The notes under the pieces are model-generated. The model ran no database searches. It was not told the DNA's origin and saw only the letters and a list, made by a program, of their open reading frames with translations. Of a stretch of 7,817 nucleotides of DNA, positions 1-4,809 are shown one piece after another (within the stretch, counting starts at the first letter, position 1; every line of letters starts with the position of its first letter). Source of the DNA: Gammaproteobacteria bacterium (GTDB lineage Bacteria; Pseudomonadota; Gammaproteobacteria; UBA4575); the NCBI GenBank assembly GCA_028281205.1, contig JANQKJ010000297.1:1-7817 (forward strand), given 5' to 3'. The translations under genes were made by a program, and so were the position numbers.

Positions 1-1
1 A

Positions 2-220
2 GTTAAAATTTTACATATTATTCTACGTGAAGAAATCGGCCATGTTGAAATTGGCACACATTGGTTCAGGTATGCTTGTGAGCAACAGCAGTTAGATTCG
101 GAATCAACTTTTATCTCTTTATTGAAACAATATGATGTGAGTGTAGGTATTGGTCCTTTACATATAGAAGCACGTCAACAGGCAGGGTTTAGTGAAACAG
201 AATTAAAAGCGCTAAGCTGA
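2..220 (+). CDS. DUF455 ferritin-like protein, C-terminal part (5' end outside window)
   Basis: An open frame enters from the left edge and gives 73 residues before TGA at 218-220. The segment REEIGHVEIGTHWFRYACEQ is typical of the DUF455 (COG2833) family of ferritin-like four-helix proteins. Its Glu-Glu and His residues sit where such folds place di-metal ligands. The tail has the family's usual ending, a GPLH segment followed by a short helix with RQQAGFSETEL. The family's biochemical role is not established; a metal-binding or oxidoreductase-like activity is inferred only from the fold. The gene converges on lpxH with four bases between the two stop codons, and I see no separate terminator there. 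Only the end of the protein is visible, so length and start cannot be judged. Confidence 0.8.
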   Translation, partial: VKILHIILREEIGHVEIGTHWFRYACEQQQLDSESTFISLLKQYDVSVGIGPLHIEARQQAGFSETELKALS

Positions 221-224
221 GTTT

Positions 225-953
225 TTATATTTCTGAAAAACTTTGTAAATTCATACCTTCAGGTGTCACAGATAGTACACTACCTTGTGTGTACCAATCG
301 CCCAGTACGGTGCGTTTGTAAGATTGCTTGTTTAATGAAAATTCATGGATTCCCGGCCGATGAGTGTGACCGTGAATTAGCTGGGTAGTTTTATTTCTGG
401 TTAATGCTGCTTCTACCGCATGCTGATTGACATCCATAATGTCTGCCGGTTTTTCAGCAACGGCTTGTGTGGAAGTGTTGCGTAATTTTTCTGCCAGGTT
501 CAGGCGAGTCTTTACGGGCAAAAGTAAAACTAGCCATTGAAGAAATTTGTTATGTGTTTTCTTTCTGAAGTTCTGGTACGCAGTGTCATCGGTGCATAGC
601 GTATCACCGTGCATAAGTAGAATAGTTTGATCGTAAATAGTAGCGACATATTCTTCACTGATTAAGCGTACACCTGTTTGCTCAGCAAAGCGTTGTGCCA
701 CCAGAAAGTCTCTGTTGCCATGTAGAAAATACACCGACACATTATTTTCTGTGACGCGCTTGAGAGCATTAAAAGTGTCTTGGTATTCCTGATAAGGAGC
801 GTCGTCACCGATCCAGTATTCGAATAAATCGCCGAGAATATATAACGCGTCTGCATGCAAGGCGCGTTGTAACAAAAATTGATTGAAAAGATCGACCACT
901 GCCGATCTTTTCGCATCTAAGTGAATGTCTGAGACAAACAGTGTCTCTTGCAT
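225..953 (-). CDS. lpxH: UDP-2,3-diacylglucosamine diphosphatase LpxH
   Basis: LpxH cleaves UDP-2,3-diacylglucosamine to lipid X and UMP, the fourth step of lipid A synthesis, at the inner face of the cytoplasmic membrane. The 242-residue product has the usual LpxH length and all calcineurin-like phosphoesterase motifs in order: DIH (D9, H11), GDLFEYWIGDD (D42), GNRDF (N80), MHGD (H115) and HGHTHRP (H196, H198). These are the expected di-manganese ligands. The hydrophobic segment around residues 136-146 fits the membrane-contacting cap helices. The ATG start leaves 19 bases after the cyclophilin stop codon. No convincing Shine-Dalgarno sequence is present, so coupling to upstream translation is likely. 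The cyclophilin-lpxH order matches the ppiB-lpxH pair in E. coli. The gene implies a lipopolysaccharide-bearing Gram-negative host. Confidence 0.96.
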   Translation of the reverse strand: MQETLFVSDIHLDAKRSAVVDLFNQFLLQRALHADALYILGDLFEYWIGDDAPYQEYQDTFNALKRVTENNVSVYFLHGNRDFLVAQRFAEQTGVRLISEEYVATIYDQTILLMHGDTLCTDDTAYQNFRKKTHNKFLQWLVLLLPVKTRLNLAEKLRNTSTQAVAEKPADIMDVNQHAVEAALTRNKTTQLIHGHTHRPGIHEFSLNKQSYKRTVLGDWYTQGSVLSVTPEGMNLQSFSEI

Positions 954-972
954 TTATATTTGATCAGGCTGG

Positions 973-1551
973 TTAATCAACAACACTAGCTTTTTCTATC
1001 ACAACAGGTTCAAGCGGTACATTTTGATGCATGCCGCTGTTACCAGTTGCCACTTCTTCGATTGTCATTACAACATCCAAGCCTGTAGTCACTTGTCCAA
1101 AAACGGCATAGCCCCAGCCATGTGGAGACTCGCTAGTGAAATCAAGATTAGAGTTATCGACCACATTAATAAAAAATTGTGCTGTTGCCGAGTGTGGGGC
1201 GGTAGTACGAGCCATGGCAATAGAACCCTTAACATTTTTCAAGCCATTGCTGGCTTCATTAGGAATCGGGTCATTAGTTGGTTTTTGTTGCATGTCAGCA
1301 TCAAAACCACCGCCTTGAATCATGAATGAGGGGATAACACGGTGAAAAATAGTACCGTCGTAAAAGCCGGAATTAACATAAGTTAAAAAATTCTCCACAG
1401 TTTTAGGTGCTTTTTCTGCATCCAGTTCGATGACAATATTGCCCTTGGTGGTTTCAAATTGAACTTTGGGATTGGTTTCGCTCATGGCTGTATTTCCTAA
1501 AATAGCTAAAAAAAAGCACATAAAAATACTAAAAATTGAAATAGCTTTCAT
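973..1551 (-). CDS. ppiB: Cyclophilin-type peptidyl-prolyl cis-trans isomerase, PpiB-like, with possible signal peptide
   Basis: Cyclophilins isomerise X-Pro peptide bonds during protein folding. The 192-residue frame contains the full catalytic domain (about residues 28-192): FHRV with catalytic R71, FMIQGGG (F76, Q79), AMAR, SATAQFFIN (Q125, F126) and GWGYAVFG with W146. The Trp and the ending GMHQNVPLEP are PpiB-like rather than PpiA-like. What is odd is a hydrophobic 22-residue N-terminus resembling a signal peptide (MKAISIF... to ...GNTAM), which cytoplasmic PpiB lacks. An internal ATG (M23, codon 1483-1485) has an AGGA Shine-Dalgarno at 1495-1498, nine bases upstream, and would give a 170-residue cytoplasmic form. 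The long start has a weaker AGG six bases upstream. I keep the long start because the hydrophobic stretch is unlikely by chance. The gene is the first of a pair with lpxH. Confidence 0.9.
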   Translation of the reverse strand: MKAISIFSIFMCFFLAILGNTAMSETNPKVQFETTKGNIVIELDAEKAPKTVENFLTYVNSGFYDGTIFHRVIPSFMIQGGGFDADMQQKPTNDPIPNEASNGLKNVKGSIAMARTTAPHSATAQFFINVVDNSNLDFTSESPHGWGYAVFGQVTTGLDVVMTIEEVATGNSGMHQNVPLEPVVIEKASVVD

Positions 1552-1585
1552 TGGGTGCCTATTCGATGGTTAATATGAGGGGTGT

Positions 1586-1613
1586 ATCATAATGAATACA
1601 ACCCGCGGGTAAA
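1586..1613 (-). promoter_or_regulatory. Candidate sigma70 promoter of the ppiB-lpxH pair
   Basis: Read on the minus strand, TTTACC (1613-1608) and TATGAT (1591-1586) are separated by 16 bases, upstream of the cyclophilin start at 1551. The -10 matches the consensus at five of six positions; the -35 is weak. A perfect 10-bp palindrome, ACCCGCGGGT (1601-1610), covers the -35/spacer junction and could be an operator, though no regulator is known. This is a by-eye call. Confidence 0.4.
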
Positions 1614-1672
1614 AGAAGTTTGGCAACTTGTGCAAGATTGCCCTCGTCAGCGCATTTCTGGGACATAACTGG

Positions 1673-1702
1673 TTGACGCTAAAGGGTCAATACGCGTATC
1701 CT
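1673..1702 (+). promoter_or_regulatory. Candidate promoter of tRNA-Pro
   Basis: TTGACG (1673-1678) and TATCCT (1697-1702) lie 18 bases apart and are followed at once by a GC-rich discriminator (TCCGCGGC). That combination is typical of stringently controlled stable-RNA promoters. Transcription would start near 1709, giving a leader of about 40 bases before the mature tRNA. The leader contains a 7-bp inverted repeat, CTCAGTC (1712-1718) with GACTGAG (1733-1739), which may fold as a precursor hairpin near the RNase P site. Confidence 0.55.
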
Positions 1703-1749
1703 TCCGCGGCACTCAGTCGATCACATCCCAAGGACTGAGAACCGCACAT

Positions 1750-1826
1750 CGGGGCATAGCGCAGTCTGGTAGCGCATCTGCTCTGGGAGCAGAGGGTCGG
1801 GGGTTCAAATCCCTCTGCCCCGACCA
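1750..1826 (+). tRNA. tRNA-Pro (anticodon UGG), with C at position 33
   Basis: The 77-base gene folds as a complete cloverleaf. The acceptor CGGGGCA pairs with TGCCCCG, giving the C1-G72 pair expected for bacterial tRNA-Pro. The D stem is GCGC/GCGC, the anticodon stem TCTGC/GCAGA and the T stem GGGGG/CCCTC around TTCAAAT, with encoded discriminator A and CCA. The anticodon loop TCTGGGA gives anticodon UGG followed by G37, as in other Pro(UGG) tRNAs. The base before the anticodon is C rather than the almost universal U33. C33 could pair with G37, though TrmD-type m1G37 methylation would block this. The last 20 bases are duplicated at 1998-2017. Confidence 0.95.
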
Positions 1827-1889
1827 AATCACATTAAATAGAATAGACCCTTCACAAAAACGTGAGGGTCTATTCTATTTAATGTGATT
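1827..1889 (+). repeat. Long near-perfect inverted repeat directly after tRNA-Pro CCA
   Basis: The arms 1827-1850 and 1866-1889 are perfect 24-bp reverse complements. The top of the stem adds TCAC/GTGA with one unpaired T, leaving a six-base loop (1856-1861). The structure begins at the first base after the CCA end. It is likely to act in 3'-end formation or processing of the tRNA precursor. It is not a textbook terminator because no T-run follows it. A small inverted-repeat insertion is the alternative. Confidence 0.75.
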
Positions 1890-1916
1890 AGAGAGGGGAA
1901 TGGAACCACTCTATGG

Positions 1917-1947
1917 GTTCACAAATTTGCCAGGAGCAAATTTGAAC
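1917..1947. repeat. Stem-loop (AAATTTGC/GCAAATTT)
   Basis: AAATTTGC (1923-1930) and GCAAATTT (1936-1943) pair perfectly around CAGGA. GTTC (1917-1920) and GAAC (1944-1947) extend the stem past a two-base bulge. It lies inside the segment bounded by the two tRNA-end copies, and no function is assigned. Confidence 0.55.
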
Positions 1948-1975
1948 TTCGAGCAAAGCGAGAAGGCCCACAGGG

Positions 1976-2005
1976 CGAGGGCAGGGATAGCCCGAGTAAA
2001 TCCCT
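1976..2005 (+). repeat. 30-base direct repeat, copy A
   Basis: This 30-base segment matches 2186-2215 at 26 of 30 positions by my alignment; both read CGAGGGCAGGGATA, three to four variable bases, then CGAGTAAATC. Copy A runs into the duplicated tRNA-Pro end at 1998. GGGCA-GGGAT (1979-1988) can pair with ATCCC and TGCCC (2000-2011), so copy A folds while copy B has lost most of that pairing. Confidence 0.6.
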
Positions 2006-2017
2006 CTGCCCCGACCA
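1998..2017 (+). repeat. Second copy of the tRNA-Pro 3' end (att-like direct repeat)
   Basis: These 20 bases are identical to tRNA-Pro positions 1807-1826, covering the 3' part of the T arm, the acceptor strand and CCA. The bases on both sides differ from the tRNA copy. Direct duplication of a tRNA 3' end is the usual footprint of site-specific integration (attL/attR). The enclosed 171 bases carry no integrase or other gene, so this would be a relic or a very small element. A duplication by another route cannot be excluded. Confidence 0.65.
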
Positions 2018-2021
2018 CCCA

Positions 2022-2062
2022 TGCGACGGGTACTAGTCGCAAATTAAGAGTCGCGCAGCGAC
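2022..2062. repeat. tRNA-linked double-hairpin repeat, copy 1
   Basis: TGCGAC (2022-2027) pairs with GTCGCA (2036-2041). The 3' arm runs into the shared core GCAAATTA (2039-2046). After three bases, GTCGC (2050-2054) pairs with GCGAC (2058-2062) around a GCA loop. The same core, spacing and second stem recur at 5436-5461 and 5546-5572. Confidence 0.6.
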
Positions 2063-2185
2063 ACGAATTATTCATATTTTTGTCTTTTCTTAAAGTGCAA
2101 GCCTGCGTCAGAGATTCCACGAAACCTATTACTCGATACTAAAACCTCCTAAATGCGAAAGCCTCTTTTTTATTGATGGTGTGGA

Positions 2186-2215
2186 CGAGGGCAGGGATAT
2201 GACGAGTAAATCTCT
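2186..2215 (+). repeat. 30-base direct repeat, copy B (diverged)
   Basis: This copy lies 210 bases downstream of copy A (1976-2005) and matches it at 26 of 30 positions. It diverges before the part that equals the tRNA end, so only the first nine or so bases of the att-like sequence are recognisable, with one mismatch. It may mark an older insertion junction or a dispersed repeat. Confidence 0.5.
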
Positions 2216-2352
2216 AGTCTATAGTCATCTAAATCAAATAACCGCTTTTGACCCAAAGCAGACTTTATTACATTCTTTTAATCTATCGTTAACAAGTAAG
2301 TAATTCTCAAATTTGTAGACTCATGCAAATAGTATAATTTGAGGGGTGTAAC

Positions 2353-2862
2353 ATGAATACATTGTCATTGATTGTGATTATGTTTCTCGTTTATGGGTTC
2401 ACCTTGTTAAGCATGAGGGGTTATGCTCAAACGTATGACATGAAGAATAAAGCAAATATTCCTAATACTGCAGGCAGCGATGTGAATAATGAAGTCAAAG
2501 AAATAGCGCCTACTGAAAATACCGTATATGTTTCGATCACAGGTTTAAAATTAAAGAATTCAATGTCAATACTTGCTTTCTTTAGACATGCAATTCCTTC
2601 AATGAATCAAGCAAAAAAAGCTGATGGAAATATTAGTGCAGAGGCTAAAAAAATTAATGGGATTTATCATACTTTGTCAGTATGGGAGTCTGAAGAAAAA
2701 ATGCGAGAATTTATCTATTCGGGTGCCCATTTGAAGGCTATTCAAGAGTTTCCAAAAATTGCAACAGGAAAAACGTTTGGTTATACAACTAACTCTCTGC
2801 CATCATGGGATGATGTGCACTCACTATGGTTGGATTATAGTATTGAATATGGAGCTAAATAG
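2353..2862 (+). CDS. Exported ABM/DUF3291-like dimeric alpha/beta-barrel protein
   Basis: The product has 169 residues. Residues 1-25 form a hydrophobic segment ending in YAQ, consistent with a signal peptide cut near residue 25; because no basic residue precedes it, it could instead be a membrane anchor. Residues 26-56 are a polar linker. From about residue 57 to 159 the pattern of a strand (VYVSITGLKLK), an amphipathic helix (FFRHAIPSMNQAKKA), HTLSVWESEEKMREFI and SGAHLKAIQ matches antibiotic-biosynthesis-monooxygenase/DUF3291-like dimeric alpha/beta barrels, with W111 and H126 in the usual motif. Cytoplasmic relatives lack the export signal. Substrate and reaction are unknown. GAGGGG (2341-2346) is a good Shine-Dalgarno six bases before the ATG. 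A strong terminator follows, so it is probably a single-gene unit. Confidence 0.7.
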   Translation: MNTLSLIVIMFLVYGFTLLSMRGYAQTYDMKNKANIPNTAGSDVNNEVKEIAPTENTVYVSITGLKLKNSMSILAFFRHAIPSMNQAKKADGNISAEAKKINGIYHTLSVWESEEKMREFIYSGAHLKAIQEFPKIATGKTFGYTTNSLPSWDDVHSLWLDYSIEYGAK

Positions 2863-2877
2863 TTAGTAATAAATTAA

Positions 2878-2906
2878 ATGACTGCTTTTGGCACAAAAGC
2901 AGTCAT
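2878..2906. terminator. Bidirectional terminator hairpin between convergent genes
   Basis: A perfect 13-bp stem pairs 2878-2890 (ATGACTGCTTTTG) with 2894-2906 around a GCA loop. It lies between the stop codons of the convergent genes at 2353-2862 and 2983-3318. Read on the minus strand, the stem is followed by a T-rich run (TTAATTTATT), so it should work best for the minus-strand gene. On the plus strand the downstream bases are A-rich and less terminator-like. Confidence 0.75.
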
Positions 2907-2982
2907 AGAGAAGAATATCTAATTTTACAGGCATCATTTCCTATTAGTGGCTAATTACTAACAGGTTGACATGTCAAATTAT

Positions 2983-3318
2983 CTACTGATTAGTCTGTTT
3001 GTAATGGCTAAATTGCTGTTTCTCTAAATCAATTGCTTTGACGTTTGTGAATTCGAAGTCACAGTGCCCTTTATGTGTAATTGGATTCACCTTGCAAAGT
3101 AACTCAATTAGACCATCTTCGACCAAATACTTATCTGACTGAAAATACCATCGACAGGCGCCAAGCGTGTGTGCAGTTAACCCGCGACCTCTCGCATACC
3201 ATTCAACAAAATTATTGGCATTGGATTCAATATTTTCAACCTCTCGATCAAGAAAGTGACTTTCTTTAGCTTTGAATTGCAACTCAGAACAAATTTCTTT
3301 TATTGACAATGTTTGCAT
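2983..3318 (-). CDS. Hypothetical protein, unrecognised family
   Basis: I do not recognise this 111-residue protein. It is soluble, with no signal peptide or membrane segment, and rich in Glu, Lys and aromatic residues. The N-terminal half looks helical (SIKEICSELQFKAKESHFLDREVENIESNANNFVEWYARG would be mostly helix), followed by GACRWYFQSD and a shorter mixed C-terminal half. Three cysteines (C10, C55, C75) do not form a clear metal motif, and C86 and the histidines H79/H84 nearby could be incidental. The ATG at 3318 is chosen because GGAGGT (3328-3323) sits just upstream; a longer TTG start at 3330 would lie inside that Shine-Dalgarno. The excellent ribosome site, own candidate promoter and strong terminator support a real, independently expressed gene. 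Confidence 0.7.
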   Translation of the reverse strand: MQTLSIKEICSELQFKAKESHFLDREVENIESNANNFVEWYARGRGLTAHTLGACRWYFQSDKYLVEDGLIELLCKVNPITHKGHCDFEFTNVKAIDLEKQQFSHYKQTNQ

Positions 3319-3337
3319 AGCTACCTCCAATTACGAA

Positions 3338-3365
3338 ATGATATATTTCAGAATTCAGACATCAA
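3338..3365 (-). promoter_or_regulatory. Candidate promoter of the 2983-3318 gene
   Basis: On the minus strand TTGATG (3365-3360) and TATCAT (3343-3338) are separated by 16 bases, just upstream of the GGAGGT ribosome site. AGAATT (3350-3355) and AATTCT (3364-3369), and GAAAT/ATTTC (3335-3349), form short inverted repeats across the promoter that could serve as operators. This is a by-eye call. Confidence 0.4.
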
Positions 3366-3509
3366 TTCTCTGACTTTTGAGTCAATACCTTTCTTGGTTG
3401 TAACGCAAATTAAATAAATTATTTTTGAGAATATATATAGTTTATGAGGAGCAATTAATCATTTAAAATAGAAGTTTATGACCGCTATTGCGCCGATAGG
3501 TGACACGCC

Positions 3510-3854
3510 ATGAGAATTATATTTTCTCCTTTGAAGGGGGTAGAAAAACTCTGGAAAGTCTTTTGGATTTATAATGTTACTTTGGGGCTTGTTCTTAGTT
3601 TTGTTTTACAGGTAATAGGTCATTTAGCTATTCTTCCGCTTCTATATATTTTTCTACTCATAGGCATTCTCTGGACGATATGGATCTTAGTTGGTTTATG
3701 GAAGTGTGCATTCAATACTAAATGGGAAGGCTGGGGATATTTAGCAAGGGCATTTGTAGTACTGTCGATTTTGGGTTTAATGGTTGGATTGTGGGAGATG
3801 AGAACATTTATCGCTTATCATATTAATATAAGATTTCCTCCACAAATCGAATGA
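3510..3854 (+). CDS. Small three-helix inner-membrane protein, unknown function
   Basis: The 114-residue product is strongly hydrophobic, with likely membrane helices at about 17-37, 41-64 and 79-99. A short loop (KCAFNTKWEGWGYLAR) between helices 2 and 3 contains W, C, N and basic residues. That loop motif resembles small conserved membrane proteins of gammaproteobacteria that I recognise only as a type, not by name. AGGTGA (3498-3503) lies six bases before the ATG and supports the start. The next gene starts 64 bases downstream, with a candidate TATAAA -10 in the gap, so common transcription is uncertain. No function is proposed. Confidence 0.7.
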   Translation: MRIIFSPLKGVEKLWKVFWIYNVTLGLVLSFVLQVIGHLAILPLLYIFLLIGILWTIWILVGLWKCAFNTKWEGWGYLARAFVVLSILGLMVGLWEMRTFIAYHINIRFPPQIE

Positions 3855-3918
3855 TCACTTTTATGTCGAAGGCAGCAATTTAAACACTATTATAGATCTC
3901 GTATAAAGAAATATATTT

Positions 3919-4326
3919 ATGTCAAAATTTCTCGCTATTTTAGTATTATTTATTGCCTCAAATTTTGTGTTTGCACAGTCAATAGTGGGGCAATGGAAGA
4001 ATGGACTGGCAGGTTCAAGATTAACGGCTTACTCGGGTTCAGTGATTAATTCTAATAGTACACTCACAGTCATAGATTTTTGTAGGAATGGTCGCTATAG
4101 CTATTACAAAGAGGGAAGTTGGTCAGTTCCAGGAACCGCTGCTGGCGCATCTCAAAACACGATCACTGGCGTATGGGATGTTGTGATCCGTCCTGAACAA
4201 ACATACTTAACTTACAAAACCGATGCCGGTGAGCAAGGAGCATTTATAATTTATTTGCAAAATAATGGGCGCATAAACATCGGTGGAGAAGCTTATGCTG
4301 TTGAGCATGGTAAATCGGGATGTTAA
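3919..4326 (+). CDS. Small secreted protein, beta-rich, unknown function
   Basis: Residues 1-19 form a clear Sec signal peptide with the cleavage pattern VFA-QS, giving a mature protein of about 116 residues. The mature part begins IVGQWKNG and alternates short polar turns with beta-type stretches (TLTVIDFCRNGRYSYY, GVWDVVI, TYLTYKT, AFIIYLQ). This resembles small lipocalin-like or lipoprotein-like barrels that open with a GxW motif, but I cannot assign a family. Two cysteines, C55 and the C-terminal residue C135, could form a disulfide in the periplasm. The ribosome site is weak (AAAGAAA, 4-5 bases too AT-rich to judge). It stands 64 bases after one membrane protein and 64 bases before another. 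Confidence 0.7.
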   Translation: MSKFLAILVLFIASNFVFAQSIVGQWKNGLAGSRLTAYSGSVINSNSTLTVIDFCRNGRYSYYKEGSWSVPGTAAGASQNTITGVWDVVIRPEQTYLTYKTDAGEQGAFIIYLQNNGRINIGGEAYAVEHGKSGC

Positions 4327-4390
4327 AAATTTATTTTAATTCCTAAAAATCACAGCTATTGTACTGCAATGAGATATTAAAGAACCCAAT

Positions 4391-4786
4391 ATGATTTCAG
4401 TTTTTTATACGATACTTTTAGCCTTATTAATTATTTGGTTGTCATTTAATGTCATAAAAATAAGGCGAAATAAAAAAGTCAGTGTTGGTGATGGTGATGA
4501 TGTGCAATTAATAACTGCAATAGCAGCTCAATCAAATGCACTAGAGTACATACCAATATCATTATTGCTCATGTATCCGCTTGAGTATAACGGCGCATAT
4601 CCCATGATAATTCATATTACAGGAGTGTTTTTAATAATTGGACGAGTGATACATGCACACGGGTTATTGAATGAAAAAATGAATTTACGAGTACTGGGAA
4701 TGCAAATAACCTTTTTAGTAATTATCGGGCTCACTATTGCCAACATGATATTTTTTCCATACTCAAAATTTTTCACTTTGTGGTAG
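4391..4786 (+). CDS. MAPEG family membrane protein, YecN-like
   Basis: MAPEG proteins are four-helix membrane proteins related to microsomal glutathione S-transferase; bacterial YecN-type members have no proven substrate. The 131-residue product matches the usual YecN length. It has helices at about 3-21, 55-66, 72-90 and 103-121. The family motif AxxxNxxEY is present as AAQSNALEY (N49, E52), followed by the helix ISLLLM, and the GRVIHAHG segment (R85, H88) is also typical. The start ATG has only a weak AAAGAA upstream. The stop at 4784-4786 lies 23 bases before the ATG of the VOC gene, so the two are probably cotranscribed. A GST-like protein next to a glyoxalase-like protein would fit a detoxification pair, but that is inference. 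Confidence 0.85.
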   Translation: MISVFYTILLALLIIWLSFNVIKIRRNKKVSVGDGDDVQLITAIAAQSNALEYIPISLLLMYPLEYNGAYPMIIHITGVFLIIGRVIHAHGLLNEKMNLRVLGMQITFLVIIGLTIANMIFFPYSKFFTLW

Positions 4787-4809
4787 AAGACATAAATAAA
4801 TCAGTAACT

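Larger units (their letters stand above)
1827..2352. other. Non-coding, hairpin-rich region downstream of tRNA-Pro
   Basis: I see no credible gene in these 526 bases. The left part (1827-2062) is almost continuous secondary structure: the long inverted repeat at 1827-1889, a stem-loop at 1917-1947, a short GCCC/GGGC hairpin at 1966-1976, a stem built on the duplicated tRNA end (1979-2011), and the two-hairpin repeat at 2022-2062. The right part (2063-2340) is AT-rich. It holds a second copy of a 30-base repeat (2186-2215) and a weak GCTTT/AAAGC hairpin near 2244-2259. An open frame covering much of 1900-2142 is explained by these repeats. Confidence 0.7.

Noticed and set aside
662..916. Second minus-strand frame inside lpxH
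   Set aside because: It overlaps the conserved phosphoesterase motifs in another frame and has no start signals.
1900..2142. Plus-strand open frame of about 80 codons after tRNA-Pro (and a minus-strand frame over the same bases)
   Set aside because: It runs through three hairpins and the duplicated tRNA end, has no ribosome site and gives a protein with no family features; the repeats explain it.
2333..2338. Perfect TATAAT before the 2353 gene
   Set aside because: Transcription from it would begin near 2345, inside the GAGGGG ribosome site, and no -35 is present. It may be chance in AT-rich DNA.
3319..3330. TTG start for the minus-strand hypothetical gene
   Set aside because: The TTG lies at the GGAGGT Shine-Dalgarno itself, which is placed correctly for the ATG at 3318.
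3405..3425. Further GCAAATTA followed by AATT-rich sequence, possible fourth member of the hairpin repeat
   Set aside because: The diagnostic TCGC/GCGA stem is missing and there is no tRNA nearby; an 8-base match is expected by chance.
4780..4809. GTG start that would lengthen the VOC protein by ten residues
   Set aside because: It overlaps the MAPEG stop, lacks a ribosome site and adds residues not seen in relatives, which begin near the AIPIL strand.
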